From contig OX104112.1 of the NCBI GenBank assembly GCA_944474755.1, positions 81,357,756 through 81,421,755 on the forward strand: a stretch of 64,000 nucleotides of DNA, read 5' to 3'. The translations under genes were made by a program, and so were the position numbers. This stretch comes from Limnoperna fortunei. Lineage: Eukaryota > Mollusca > Bivalvia > Mytilida > Modiolidae. Below, one piece after another: positions 54,901-62,415 of the stretch (its first letter is position 1; each line of letters starts with the position of its first letter). Under the pieces are notes generated by a model, which was given only the letters and a program-made list of their open reading frames with translations, ran no database searches and was not told where the DNA came from.

Positions 54901-57115
54901 GTAGATCCTGTTCCAAATCCACAGTGTTTATACCTTATGATCAACTAATTTAGAAGAAATGAGTAACAACCAAGATCACTTGCACAACAACCTTCAAACC
55001 AGGGGAAACAACTCTGGTAACATGAACTTTTACTCTTTTGTTGACATTATAATTCATATACATATACATGTACCATCCACAGAAATTAAGGGTCACAAAC
55101 TACTAGTATACTAGTTGAATCATAAAATTGGGAAAAAATCCTACAGAAATAACAGTGATTTGTAGGTTAAAACAGAAACACTGTTAATTGTACATGTCTT
55201 ACCGCAGAGTACCATGGAGTAGTCTTCTTCTTTTTGTCTGATTTCTTGATTGATGCAGAACTCGCAGCCTCATCCAGGGACCTTGAAGGATCACTTAATC
55301 GATTCTTTAGGTCACTTTTTGTATCATTTAAACTGAGATCAAGAGACTTCTCTGAACATTTGTCAATGATATTATCCAAAGATCTCTCAAATGAATGCTC
55401 CCTTGAATGTGTTTTATGAAACTCAACACTGCTTCTACTTCCAGGTGAATCGGATGACTTGTCTGCCACAACTGAAGACCTTGGAGTGTTACTTCCATTG
55501 CCACCTTTAAAGCTGCCAGATAAGTTACTTGATGATTTGTCAGCTTTAGTCAAATTAATATCACTTACAATTAACCCTGATGCAAGGCTAGCAGATGAGG
55601 AACGTTCTGTCCTCGATAAAGTACCTTCGGCCGTTGATGATCTTACAGTTAGACCTGCAGATGATGCTCTTTCAGCTCTTTTGAATGAAGATGATCTTTG
55701 AACTTTATCATTTTGACCTTCAATGTCACATGGTTTTACAATGGTCACAAGGTCACATACAGATCTCTCTCCATCGCCACATACAAATCTGATGCTACTA
55801 TCAAGGAATTCATTTGATGATGATATCTTTGATGGACTGCCAGACTTTCTGTATAAAAAAGCAAGTGAACTTTTTTATCGCAAAGTTTAAAATTACTGCA
55901 CAACAATGAGAACAAAAGAGTTTTGCAAGAAATGCTGACTAAAAATATTTAATAAAAACAGTATATTATAGAAATATAATATATCACGGCTCTCGTCCAA
56001 TCAAAATCCAGCATCTTTATATGAGGTGGAATTATAGTTACTAGTATATGTGGTTTGTGTATAATCCAGCCTCAAATCTATCACTCTCTTTACACTCACT
56101 AACTTACAAAAAGAATACTGCATTTATGCTAGATATTCTTTTTGTAAGTTAGTAAGTGTGAAGAGAGTATATACATGTAAACAAATAGGGTATAGTCAAA
56201 TACAGAAAAGTCTATATAGCGGAAATTAAAAAAATAAACAACAATGTATAAATGTTCATGTAGAGATGTTGTACATCATGCACATACTAAGAACTTTATT
56301 TTGGTGATATTAAATAATCTTGTATATGTTAACAACATTAAATTAATTGATTAAACAAAACTAGAAGAAAAGTATGCCCCCACAGCTGAGAAATATAGGC
56401 TGAGATGTTAGCAGCAATGTTTCTATAAGTAAAGTGTCTGTATGACACAAATGATGCCCTTGCCTGACCAGCAACATGATGGGTGTGTTGCAACGTGCAG
56501 TAATTTTAAGAAATTTGAATAAAAGTCAACATTCGTTGGTCATGCATACAGCACACCTTCACTTTTTTTTTTACAAACATCTTACTAACTGTTAATGCTG
56601 TAGATCTGAAAATGGGAGAATAAACTGGGAATGTTTTGAAGAAAAAAAGATATTATACATGTATAGTGGTGGGTTAGGAATATTTACCCCCAGTGATGGC
56701 CATGTACAGACCATAAGTAACAAACAATATAGAGAGGGTGGTATATGTCTTACATGTAGACAGTACCTTAGATTTGTGGTTCCCACCTCCACCAAAAGAA
56801 CAATATAGCAAGAAAGAACAAAAAAGTGCTCATATCAAAGTCAGAATAATGTCCATATGACTGTGTCTGTGTATGTACTAACAGTAGTATCCACCTTAAG
56901 TTGTCATACAAATGTATGCAGTTTAAGTTTAATCACAGTGTGCTAGCGCTATTCCCAATATAAACAAGTGTGGACTGTGAGCATGCTCACAAAGGGATAT
57001 CCCCCTCCCTTCCACTTCGTATAATATCTACATATGTTTTTCCTTTATGCTACATGTAAGTTTCATTAAATTTCATCAAGCGGTTTAGGAGGAGTTGCGC
57101 TTACAAGGGATATGA

Positions 57116-57155
<40 letters not shown>

Positions 57156-60100
57156 TCTCCAAACAAGTTTGCAGGGGTATAATTAGCTTAGGATGCTGGT
57201 TTAGTGCAAAACTGAATAATCACATAAATTGTGTCCTTATACTATAAATGTACACAGTGTTCTTTCGTTATATTACCAACTTTTGACCCAGACCATGTGG
57301 AGAACAGTGATGATTACAGTTAATTACATACTCTTATTGAAAAGTAGAAAATTTGTTACTCTAATTTGAGAGGGACCACCATGCATTTTCCAAGGTTTAT
57401 ATAGCAAGGTAACACTGTATCTGAAACAATGCTCATTTGGAATCCAACATTATTTCATCCAACAACAACCTTATCATTCAAACACTTGCAAGAACAACAA
57501 AATATTATATGTGATTACTGTGATAATTGTGTTGTTTTCACATCAATTCAGTTAACCAAATGTCATGGCTATTACTGTCAACACTAATCTATAATATATA
57601 CTTTTAACATATCATTCCATGATGCACGTAAAGCAAAATCAGTAGAGTTTTTAAAAGAAGTAAATTTCCCCATATATATATATATAGAATGCACAACACC
57701 TATCTCATTTTTAAATTAGCTATAACAAGGATACAAGACATGGGTACATAATTTGTACTCACCCAGGTGATTCGCTACTCATGTCTGCACCAACAATGTT
57801 CATGGACTCTTTGCTACCCTTGAACAAATAACTAGATTCTCCCGACTTCTTTCTACAAAGAAAAGAATTCTGAGGTGAACAACGTCATATAAAATATAAT
57901 CAATGGTTATATTACACTAATATGCTGTTACTTTTTATTGATCTAGTTAGAAACTTGTTATAATTCAATCAGAATATCTTCATCATTAAATCTACTCAAT
58001 AATCACTATAATACAAATCTAAGACATCAGTTAATGACCAGTCAACCCTCACAGATGTAGTCATCTTAATCATCTGGAACGTTCTTTAAATGCATATCTG
58101 TGTAGCTAACTTAACCACATATTTAGAATATGTTATATCTTTTTAATAAGTGATCAATAACATTGGTGTTTTTTATCTTGTTAAAGCACTGTGTTAAAGA
58201 ATAAAAGCCCTCGGAAAAGACAGCAAAAACAAGTTGACAAATCTGCATGTCCACCTCTTAAGAAGGCTATTTAAAGATAGGAATGAAATATGGAATTTCG
58301 TCCATTACAGTAATGCAACTAAATCACATGTGAAAATAATCATTTCACTCTCTGGTTCTTTCCCCCACTTGTCACTTTTACAGATATTCATGTGAAGTTC
58401 ATCATTTTTAGGATTAACATTTAAATTTTGACAAAAAGAATTTTATCTATATAATAAATCAGATAACCAATTAGGCAGAGTGAATATCATGCATCAAATC
58501 AAAATCGCCTGTAGAACAAGTTCAGCACACTTGTTTAATCTGATGTGTTTTGCAGCAATCATAATTATATTGATATTAACTCCATCCAATAGATTTTCCT
58601 TTAACTATTTTCATCCAATGCTGCATTATTTTTGTAGACAAGATACAACAGCAGTGTATACAGTGATTCTGAATAAATGATTGTTAAAAGCCATCAGAAA
58701 TAAGTCCTGTTTTTTGTCTTTGTGTTGTGTGCTGTAAATAATTCAATTTTCAAGATATTTGGATGAACTCCTCTTTTTGGATACATGTTTAATACAAATA
58801 TTTTATATTATTATATCTCGTTATAAGACTTTGCCAAAACTTTTTCTGAAATCTATGACTTCAATACATGTGAGAGTTCCAAACCAGTAGTATAAAAAAG
58901 CTCTTTTTTTCTGTTTTTCACTGTGAACAATTTAAATTGTCCAATATTTGATTTACTTTGCTATATGTATAATACAGCCATTTTATACCCTTGCTTAGAA
59001 GTTACTATTGTAAAGAGATAGACACCTTTTCTAAAGGGTACTAGTATTCTCCTTATATGTACATAAGGTTTGTAGGCGAATGTGTGGGTATTTTTAATGT
59101 TAATAAAGTATAAAACTGGAAATTGAAGAATTGTTATGAGCTGAACTGAATTACAAGGACTGCTACAATTGAGGTTTCTCCTTCATTGGACAGTAAGTAC
59201 TTTAGGACAGTTTATAAACAACAAAGAGTGATCTACATGTATTATTTTTTGTATATCTATGTTTTTCACTATTATACTTAATCTTTTAGCGTTCTGATTT
59301 TAGTTTGCAATTTGTATATGATATGTGTAACGTAATTTATGAAATTCAAAAAGTGTTTGATTTGTTGATTTCGCATTCTTCTCATCAAGTAAATTTGAAA
59401 TATCAGCCTCTGATATATGCAAACATTTTTACAGAAAATTTGTCTGCTGGATAAATGTCAACTAAGCACTTTTGTGATGATAAAAAACATGTCACTTATA
59501 AGCACCCTAGACCCACAAACTTCACAAGGAGGCTCTAGATGAGAGGTCAGATACTAGTATTGTTTATGAATGAACATTATAGTTCAAAGGTTAATTGCAT
59601 AAAATCATAATACTTGTTTCCCCTGATTATGGTGGACAGTGAAGAATCAGACAGCAATGAATAGACATGTATTTGTGTTAGCCAACTACTTTTCTCTACA
59701 CAATTTTGTGTTAATTTTTGCAATAGCATTCAAGTTCCACCGAATTTAATATACTTATACTGTACTAGTACATGTTCATAATTCAAAATATAAATGTTGT
59801 ATGGTACATAATTCCGATTATATATTCCATGAAACAAAAAATTCAATTCTGTGTTACTTACTGTTAAGGAAGAATACTAAAATGCTCTGGTTCCTAAAAG
59901 ACACTGGTTCCTAAAAGACACTGGTTCCTAAAAGACACTACAATTCATGTGCACATACATGAATCATATAATGCATGACAAGTACTTTATGTACATTGTT
60001 AGTGGCCTTGTCAATGCAAAAATTAAGTGTAAGTATATTTTGTTTAAATATCTACTGTACCTACATATGTACTAATGATGAGCTGATGAACTTTCTATCT

Positions 60101-60412
60101 ACCAAAGGTCAAAAGTAGATAACATATCGATAAACCTCTTATGTGTATACAATTACCATGTAAAGTGTTAGTGAAAAAAAATTAGCATGGAAACCGACAA
60201 AAATAAAAAGAGCCAAAAGTCAGTCGGATTTAAACATGCACAATACTTACACAAAAACAGAAAGTGAGTAACCCAATCCCAATACAAACCATGGGTGCAC
60301 TTCCATAATAAAAACATTATAAGACATTATTAATACTATTTTATTACCTATAGGTTTTACCAATAAGTTGTTTTACAAGACTTGGAAAACTGTTGTTCTT
60401 TTTTAAATCCAT
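30329..60412 (-). CDS. GRAMD1: GRAMD1/Aster-family sterol transfer protein, whole gene span (16 coding exons)
   Basis: The spliced product is an ER-anchored lipid transfer protein. In the known family the GRAM domain senses plasma-membrane phosphatidylserine and cholesterol, the VASt domain carries sterol to the ER, and a C-terminal helix anchors the protein in the ER. Seen here, counted from the ATG at 60412: Ser-rich N-terminus (1-267), GRAM (about 268-390), acidic linker with ELGLTSSDDDYVAP, VASt (about 485-660), basic RRRRTRS cluster, transmembrane segment (about 747-768), and a C-terminal helix with IEKWKEIL. Exon lengths sum to 2585 bases; adding the one base missing in exon 11 gives 862 codons including the stop. 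The protein is longer than human GRAMD1B (about 738 residues) mainly because of exon 3. Molluscs may have one ortholog for vertebrate GRAMD1A-C, so no paralog letter is given. The orthology call rests on recognised motifs, not on a search. Confidence 0.93.
31826..31946 (-). CDS. GRAMD1: GRAMD1 exon 15, C-terminal helix
   Basis: Encodes IPKSEEDWVRLLKQQQ and SEIEKWKEILSSSISLVDK, matching the family C-terminal segment (LPQSQTEWAQLLE, LQKWREIIKSSV). Acceptor ATTTTCAG, donor AAG|GTAAAT. The phase is 2 in, 0 out. Confidence 0.93.
31995..32556 (+). mobile_element. Decayed tandem-core element (TCTCGCCTG family)
   Basis: Begins AATGTCTCAGCTGCATTC and ends near GCAGGCAAGACAAC, decayed forms of the inverted ends of the 47.3-48.1 kb copy. 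It contains AGGTAAAGGTCAGGTGACA. Lies in GRAMD1 intron 14. Confidence 0.5.
32585..32710 (-). mobile_element. tRNA-derived SINE copy 4, head missing
   Basis: Tail and core only (TTTTTTCAGCTATATTATGG, TATTTGGGGAGGAAACC). The tRNA-like head is absent. Confidence 0.75.
33303..34020 (+). mobile_element. Tandem-core element (TCTCGCCTG family), 3' end lost
   Basis: Starts ACAAGTGTAGACAG and TGTCTCGCCTGCATTCTGC. Four units with a period of about 140-142 carry GAGGTCAAGGTCA-type sequence near 33459, 33601, 33741 and 33881. The terminal hairpin of the 47.3 kb copy is missing. Lies in GRAMD1 intron 14. Confidence 0.7.
34154..34264 (-). CDS. GRAMD1: GRAMD1 exon 14, transmembrane anchor
   Basis: Encodes ILVLLVVFNAVLFYKLWSLE, matching vertebrate LVILNMMLFYKLWMLE, followed by a short lumenal linker ending SQSSINL. 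It places the protein as a single-pass ER membrane protein. Acceptor TTTGCAG, donor AA|GTAAGT. Confidence 0.93.
34674..35592. mobile_element. MITE with 42-base terminal inverted repeats
   Basis: The left end TACTGTGAAATACTTTTTAT followed by TCGTGGGGTATCAATTTTCG is inverted at 35551-35592 with few mismatches. The interior has no coding capacity. A TA target would suit a Tc1/mariner-type MITE, but the duplication is not clear. Lies in GRAMD1 intron 13. Confidence 0.75.
35934..36006 (-). CDS. GRAMD1: GRAMD1 exon 13, lead into transmembrane segment
   Basis: Encodes ATVHKEENLSKLNAETLVR and the first hydrophobic residues VILV of the membrane anchor. Acceptor TATGTAG, donor TAT|GTAAGT. The 73 bases keep phase between exons 12 and 14. 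Confidence 0.87.
36421..36693 (-). CDS. GRAMD1: GRAMD1 exon 12, VASt end and basic linker
   Basis: Encodes SMIEKNGYQGVKEFFEIMD, the last VASt helix (family form FIEKN...GLEDYF). It continues with the basic cluster KRKFRRRRTRSS and a Gln-rich linker ending APVPIVRNL. Acceptor CTTTTAG, donor TTTAT|GTATGT. The basic cluster corresponds to RRRKRP in vertebrate GRAMD1B. Confidence 0.92.
36965..37818 (+). mobile_element. Tandem-core element, diverged
   Basis: Units of roughly 140-157 bases carry AACTGTGACCTTGA (37146, 37431 and 37588), AAGTTTCATTGAAATC and AATTTTCCCCAAAA. The 3' end has a CCCCG...CGGGG hairpin followed by GGGTATAAAA. Similar in layout to the 19.6 kb element. Lies in GRAMD1 intron 11. 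Confidence 0.6.
37851..37942. repeat. Direct duplication, two 46-base units
   Basis: TAAATAATCATTCATTTT and the rest of the unit repeat with one difference. Confidence 0.9.
38408..38509 (-). CDS. GRAMD1: GRAMD1 exon 11, VASt domain, with a 1-base frame defect
   Basis: The first part encodes VVNRYCLTKVARNRCRLKV and TTDIRYKK, matching the family's NRY.LTRVARNKSRLRV. After a run of seven A (plus-strand T at 38428-38434) the frame slips. The next bases read VWGIVK only in the +1 frame, and the conserved WGLVK.FIEKN must follow. The annotated phase into exon 12 (AAAA|GTAGGT, then GT ATG ATT) also needs that extra base. Without it, exon 12 opens with a stop codon. A weaker donor four bases on (AG|GTTATT) would restore frame but lose the WG.VK motif. 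Confidence 0.85.
39124..39335 (-). CDS. GRAMD1: GRAMD1 exon 10, VASt domain core
   Basis: Encodes DINLPAWQEEEETGHRTR, then VKYRISLNYSIGPKSSQT and YVVDCECNMSGIPYADTFE. These match the VASt order PW...R.I.YT..L..P..P....E.Q, then the DVPY.D.F segment. Acceptor TTTTTCAG, donor GAG|GTAATG. An apparent reading frame that continues past the donor is intron read-through. Confidence 0.93.
40051..40197 (-). CDS. GRAMD1: GRAMD1 exon 9, start of VASt domain
   Basis: Encodes GEVTCASLHQHNG and VYPVSVDKLFQMIFTD, the first strand and helix of the VASt sterol-binding domain (vertebrate form FNFSVDKLYDLLFT). Acceptor TTTTTTTCAG, donor TATG|GTAAAT. Length is 147 bases, phase 1 in and out. Confidence 0.93.
40426..40722 (+). 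mobile_element. Short hairpin-ended element (AAGTGTGGACTGTGAGC family), copy 1
   Basis: Begins ACAAGTGTGGAC, then the hairpin GTGAGCCCGCTCAC and a C15 run (40458-40472). Ends CAAGTTTGCAGGGGTATAAT. A second copy lies at 56967-57182. Lies in GRAMD1 intron 8. Confidence 0.65.
40458..40472. repeat. C15 homopolymer
   Basis: Fifteen C in a row, inside the element at 40426-40722. Confidence 0.97.
40980..41140 (-). mobile_element. tRNA-derived SINE copy 5, partial
   Basis: Tail and core with TATTGGGGGAGGAAGCG and CTGGCAATCCTTGTCAATTA. It breaks off within the box B region (CCCACAGTGAGACTCCA). It ends about 50 bases before exon 8. Confidence 0.75.
41187..41328 (-). CDS. GRAMD1: GRAMD1 exon 8, linker before VASt
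   Basis: Encodes KEIIEDVALVPPAREED and VEIPTDLSDETEESEG, matching the family's IPTELSDSSDT-type linker just before the VASt domain. Donor GAAG|GTACTC leaves one base that pairs with exon 9 in phase. The acceptor is tandem (TCAG|AAAG|AA), so two starts four bases apart are possible. Confidence 0.88.
41890..43520 (+). repeat. Composite tandem-core repeat
   Basis: Contains ATGCTGTAGCTTT units about 172 bases apart (42184, 42356), with GAAGGAGAAG.TA.CTGGAC in the same units and again near 43400. A C14 run lies at 42972-42985. The start (GAACTAGACAAG...CCCCACAGCT) is shared with 56358-56600. Fills GRAMD1 intron 7. The reading frame on the minus strand at 43233-43514 is a shadow of this repeat. 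Confidence 0.55.
43823..43969 (-). CDS. GRAMD1: GRAMD1 exon 7, post-GRAM acidic linker
   Basis: Encodes MTPQEMWQWVHMSYG and GEELGLTSSDDDYVAP, then an acidic run VEEEEECED. GLTSDDEDYVxP is conserved in the family. The 3' boundary is uncertain. ACG|GTTGGT at 43823 (phase 0) fits the CAG acceptor of exon 8. A donor 16 bases further on, GAAG|GTTTTT at 43807, would also keep frame if exon 8 used an acceptor four bases downstream. Confidence 0.88.
45451..45627 (-). CDS. GRAMD1: GRAMD1 exon 6, GRAM domain C-terminal half
   Basis: 59 codons in phase 0. They include the conserved KEKTARVIPNAIQ, FFFTSFGARDKTYLMLFR and WQNALL motifs of the GRAM fold. Acceptor ATTTCAG, donor CAG|GTAACA. Confidence 0.95.
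45893..46018 (-). mobile_element. tRNA-derived SINE copy 6, head only
   Basis: Only the tRNA-like half remains: the box B region reads GCGGGTTTGATTCTCACTG on the minus strand. Confidence 0.75.
46536..46639 (-). CDS. GRAMD1: GRAMD1 exon 5, GRAM domain
   Basis: Encodes DYSCALQKDILVHGRMYIT followed by NWICFYANIFRWETV. NWICFYxNIFRWET is a hallmark of GRAMD1 proteins. Acceptor TGTTTCAG, donor GTG|GTAAAT; the phase is consistent on both sides. Confidence 0.95.
46840..47098 (-). mobile_element. tRNA-derived SINE copy 7, best-preserved
   Basis: Minus strand: GGGGCCTCAGTGGCAGAGTG (box A at 47087-47077), GGTTCGAGTCTC (box B at 47023-47012). The core has CTCCGGCTTCCTCCCCCAAT, and the tail is GCATTAAACACCATTCAATC. 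The head resembles a tRNA of the long-arm (Leu/Ser) type; the exact parent is not resolved. A likely reference copy for the family in this window. Confidence 0.93.
47307..48131 (+). mobile_element. Tandem-core element (TCTCGCCTG family), most complete copy
   Basis: Starts ACAAGTGTGGACACAG with TCTCGCCTG (47330-47338). Units repeat at exactly 146 bases (TTGAGGTCAAG at 47501, 47647, 47793 and 47939). Then a GCC microsatellite (48065-48077) and a 3' hairpin (48092-48128) with TGTCTCGCCT paired to AGGCGAGACA. The end inverts the start. Non-coding. Resembles Helentron-derived pearl/HINE elements; the class is inference. Lies in GRAMD1 intron 4. Confidence 0.75.
48235..49230. mobile_element. Fold-back element with 25-base inverted ends
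   Basis: ATTCTCAAAAAATCGTA (48243-48259) is perfectly inverted at 49206-49222, and the match extends outward to 25 bases with two mismatches. CGTAGACGTAA-type motifs recur inside both ends. No coding capacity. It holds the (ATTT)n run. Lies in GRAMD1 intron 4. Confidence 0.7.
48825..48910. repeat. (ATTT)n microsatellite
   Basis: About 21 units, inside the fold-back element. Confidence 0.97.
49444..49692 (+). mobile_element. tRNA-derived SINE copy 8 (opposite orientation)
   Basis: The only plus-strand copy: GGGGCTTTGGTGGCCAAGTG, box B GGTTTGAGTCTC, core with CTCCAGCTTCTTCCACCAAT, tail GTAGCATTAAGCTATATTTC. Confidence 0.88.
49730..50300 (-). mobile_element. Reverse transcriptase relic, copy D
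   Basis: The minus strand reads KSKIYDKRDDFIFPIVNF, then CCNIPAATSYGLYIPQL, matching copy B's KLYDKRDDFNFP and SNIPAAPVYGLYISQL. Broken on both sides. Lies in GRAMD1 intron 4. Confidence 0.65.
50305..51187. other. Rest of GRAMD1 intron 4
   Basis: AT-rich; nothing recognised. Confidence 0.5.
51188..51272 (-). CDS. GRAMD1: GRAMD1 exon 4, start of GRAM domain
   Basis: Encodes SPTYKSRSEDFRRFF and LPHDERLIV, matching the conserved entry to the GRAM domain of Aster proteins. Acceptor CCTTCAG, donor GTCG|GTAAG; phase 0 in, phase 1 out. Confidence 0.93.
52240..53460 (+). repeat. Tandem-core repeat, units about 155-165 bases
   Basis: Units share CACCAAAAACTCA/AACTTTGTAGAGGAC, CAGCCAATCAGAA and GCCCTGGCAGCCATGT (for example near 52845, 52998 and 53161). 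The end (AAGTGATGAGAATAGCTCACA) resembles the 3' hairpin of the 27.4 kb element. Lies in GRAMD1 intron 3. Confidence 0.6.
54459..54720 (-). mobile_element. tRNA-derived SINE copy 9
   Basis: Full-length but diverged; the head reads GGGGCCCCAATGGGAGAGTG on the minus strand, and the core is TTATTGGGGAGGAAGCC. Confidence 0.82.
54779..54930 (-). mobile_element. tRNA-derived SINE copy 10, decayed
   Basis: Tail and core traces only (AACTTTTCAGCTACATG, TAGGGAGGAAGCGGCAGTAC). Confidence 0.5.
55203..55848 (-). CDS. GRAMD1: GRAMD1 exon 3, long Ser-rich N-terminal exon
   Basis: This exon of 646 bases encodes about 215 residues of low-complexity, Ser/Lys/Asp-rich sequence. Recurring blocks such as RAERASSAG, RTERSSSAS, KADKSSSN and VADKSSDSPG suggest a repeated phosphorylatable motif. 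It ends KKKKTTPWYSA, corresponding to the vertebrate WYNVLSPTYK junction just before the GRAM domain, with donor GCG|GTAAG. The region is predicted to be disordered and cytosolic. It accounts for most of the extra length over vertebrate GRAMD1 proteins. Confidence 0.88.
56084..56167. repeat. Intronic hairpin, 34-base arms, 16-base loop
   Basis: The left arm (56084-56117, CTCTCTTTACACTCACTAAC...) and right arm (56134-56167) match at 32 of 34 positions. It lies in GRAMD1 intron 2, about 240 bases upstream of exon 3. It could be a small MITE, or a pre-miRNA-sized foldback. Confidence 0.85.
56358..56600 (+). repeat. Dispersed repeat (CCCCCACAGCTGAG family)
   Basis: TGCCCCCACAGCTGAG, GTGTCTGTATGACACAAATG and AAGTCAACATTCGTTGG parallel the left part of the composite repeat starting at 41890. 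Confidence 0.55.
56967..57182 (+). mobile_element. Short hairpin-ended element (AAGTGTGGACTGTGAGC family), copy 2
   Basis: ACAAGTGTGGACTG is followed by the perfect palindrome TGTGAGCATGCTCACA. The element then has a GACA microsatellite (57116-57140) and ends CAAACAAGTTTGCAGGGGTA. Collinear with 40426-40722. Confidence 0.7.
57116..57140. repeat. (GACA)n microsatellite
   Basis: About six units, inside the element at 56967-57182. Confidence 0.95.
57671..57686. repeat. (TA)n microsatellite
   Basis: Seven to eight AT units, about 77 bases downstream of exon 2 in transcript order. Confidence 0.9.
57763..57852 (-). CDS. GRAMD1: GRAMD1 exon 2
   Basis: Encodes about 30 residues including KKSGESSYLFKGSKESM, and ends at a consensus donor GG|GTGAGT. 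The acceptor is TTTGTAG. Its phase fits both exon 1 and exon 3. It contributes to the Ser-rich N-terminal region and has no recognisable domain. Confidence 0.8.
57853..60347 (-). other. GRAMD1 intron 1
   Basis: About 2.5 kb of AT-rich intron. The only structure I see is three copies of a 17-base unit at 59888-59938 and, at 60215-60300, a fragment resembling the non-coding 3' part of the reverse transcriptase repeat seen near 13.4 kb. Confidence 0.6.
59888..59938. repeat. Three tandem 17-base units
   Basis: TGGTTCCTAAAAGACAC occurs three times without change. Confidence 0.95.
60348..60412 (-). CDS. GRAMD1: GRAMD1 exon 1 (start codon exon)
   Basis: Encodes MDLKKNNSFPSLVKQLIGKTY and two bases of the next codon. 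The donor is AG|GTAATA, and its phase matches exon 2 exactly. Two further in-frame ATGs lie upstream, at 60436 and 60454, and an in-frame TAA precedes them. The product could therefore start up to 14 residues earlier (MYDSVN...). A TTCAG just before AATGG could instead be an acceptor for a 5' UTR exon, which would make the 60412 ATG the start. I prefer 60412 for that reason but cannot decide. The N-terminus is not conserved with vertebrate GRAMD1 proteins, so the evidence is splice phase and ORF only. Confidence 0.65.
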
Positions 60413-61337
60413 TCTGAATTTTTTAGCTATATCCATATTTACACTGTCATACATGTATATTGTTTAAATTTAATTTCTGCCACATAGGCATTGTACAACA
60501 CCCTCGACTTAGTAAAAAGATATAATTATATCACATAATTATTACAAATACAATGTATTAGGAAGCACACTATTCACAGTCAAAATAATAATAACTGTCA
60601 CGCTACAGTTTGCTACCATACTTAAGTTTGAACAGTTTCCTGTTTTATCTTTGAAACCATAACATTTAACAAAATAATTTAAATAGGTAAAAAATAGTCC
60701 TAATTCTTTACACTGACATTGGTTAACAGCTATATGGGGTGATGGTACACTGATTTCTAATTTACATTGTGTTATAAGGTCATGGGTCAAAGTTTAAAGA
60801 ATTATCATAAAGGTAGAACTACTTATCTTGAGAAATATACATATCCTTTTAATTAAACAAAAACAAGTTAGACTAATTCAAAAAATTATCAATACATTTA
60901 TAGTATATTACAAGTAATTAAGCAATTCAATAAGAGAAGAATGTTAAATCTTAAAATAACTCTTTATAAAGTAAACATTTTACATACTAATACATGTACA
61001 AACTGTATTTAAAAAGTTGTGATTTATTGACAATTACCTTCTAATGTAAGACATAAATTGAAATATACATTTACATTTTTTTATTTGAATAAAAAAACCA
61101 CATCAAATACAGCACCTTTTGGGGTTTAAAAACTGGTTTGCCTCTTTAAAAGATGGTTGATATATTGTGAAAATTGACTCGATTCAAAGCACAACACAAT
61201 TTGCCAAAGGACATAAAAGTACTATTAAATGAGCAAATTACTAAGAATTCATTCAAGAGTTATATTTGTAAGATGAAAACATTGACACAGGTAAACTAAT
61301 TAAAGTACATATATCCTAAATCTATTTATTAGCTTGT

Positions 61338-61595
61338 TAGTGATATAACTGCCACTTTCAGAATTTTTTCAGCTACATCAATGCAGACAGTTTTTATTGT
61401 GGGAGTAAGCACCAATTACCGGATAAACCCTTGACCTTCGACAGAAAATACTGGCAATCCTTATCAATTAAGGATGGAGTAGAACACACCCTGCCCGTAC
61501 TAACTGGTTCACCCTGAAAACTTCAGTGTTGACACGCTATGTGATCAGTACTTAGTAGATGCCTAACAACCTGAACCACTGGGCCACCATGGCCC
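61338..61595 (-). mobile_element. tRNA-derived SINE copy 11
   Basis: Tail ACTGCCACTTTCAGAATTT, core TTTATTGTGGGAGTAAGC; the head on the minus strand reads GGGCCATGGTGGCCCAGTGG. Confidence 0.85.
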
Positions 61596-62415
61596 ATAAA
61601 AATACTATGTAACAAGCAATGTAGACTTGTATGTTAAAAAGCACTTAACAAGTCTACATTTGATTCCTATAAAGTGTGACTACTGGGAGTTTATATACTC
61701 TGGGACTAACAGTCCAGCAGTACAGATCTGTTACCTACTAGTAGTTAGGACATTTAACAAAGCAGTTCTGGTTTGCACACATGTTTATATTAATAGATTT
61801 GTCTATAATCATTTCAATTGCTTTTTAAAATAGTAACTTTATTAAACACCACATTGTAATATTATCTTAATAAAAGTATCGCTTTAACGATTAGAATGGA
61901 ATAATAAAACATTTTATATCCTAATGACCAAAGTGAGATACATGTCAGATAAAGGGGAGGTAAGGTGAACTAAAATTAATACAGTAAATAATCAACAAGT
62001 ATTAGCTTTCCTAAAAAGCTAGCCGTCTCTAAGCTTTATTTTTCGTGGACAAAAATACGTACTGTTTTTTAATGTTATTATGTATTGTTATTATTAACAT
62101 CACTTCATTATAAGTATACAATTTTTAGATAGCCAAATCAGGCAACCGCAAAATATAGGTCAGAGTCAGCATATGAAGCATGCACTATGCTAAGCATCTC
62201 TAGATGCATCATTCTACCCGGTAAGATAGTTGATGTGAACCTTGTCAGTAAGCAGGAAAAGATTAAAATTGTTCTCCTTTTCTCACTTGTTTTTCCGTTT
62301 TTCTCCGTTTAAGTTTTATGATACACATTTTATGATAAACATACACAAATCAATGCGACTTTCCTTTTAAAACAGTTAAATTCCCATTATCTTGCATATT
62401 TTTTTCTTTTTTTAT

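Larger units (their letters stand above)
51273..55202 (-). other. GRAMD1 intron 3
   Basis: About 3.9 kb. It holds a tandem-core repeat at 52240-53460 and two SINE copies at 54459-54720 and 54779-54930. The stretches 51280-52240 and 53470-54450 show nothing I can name. Confidence 0.6.

Noticed and set aside
55234..55701. Plus-strand frames of 61 and 80 codons
   Set aside because: They are antisense to GRAMD1 exon 3; the minus-strand reading has correct splice phases.
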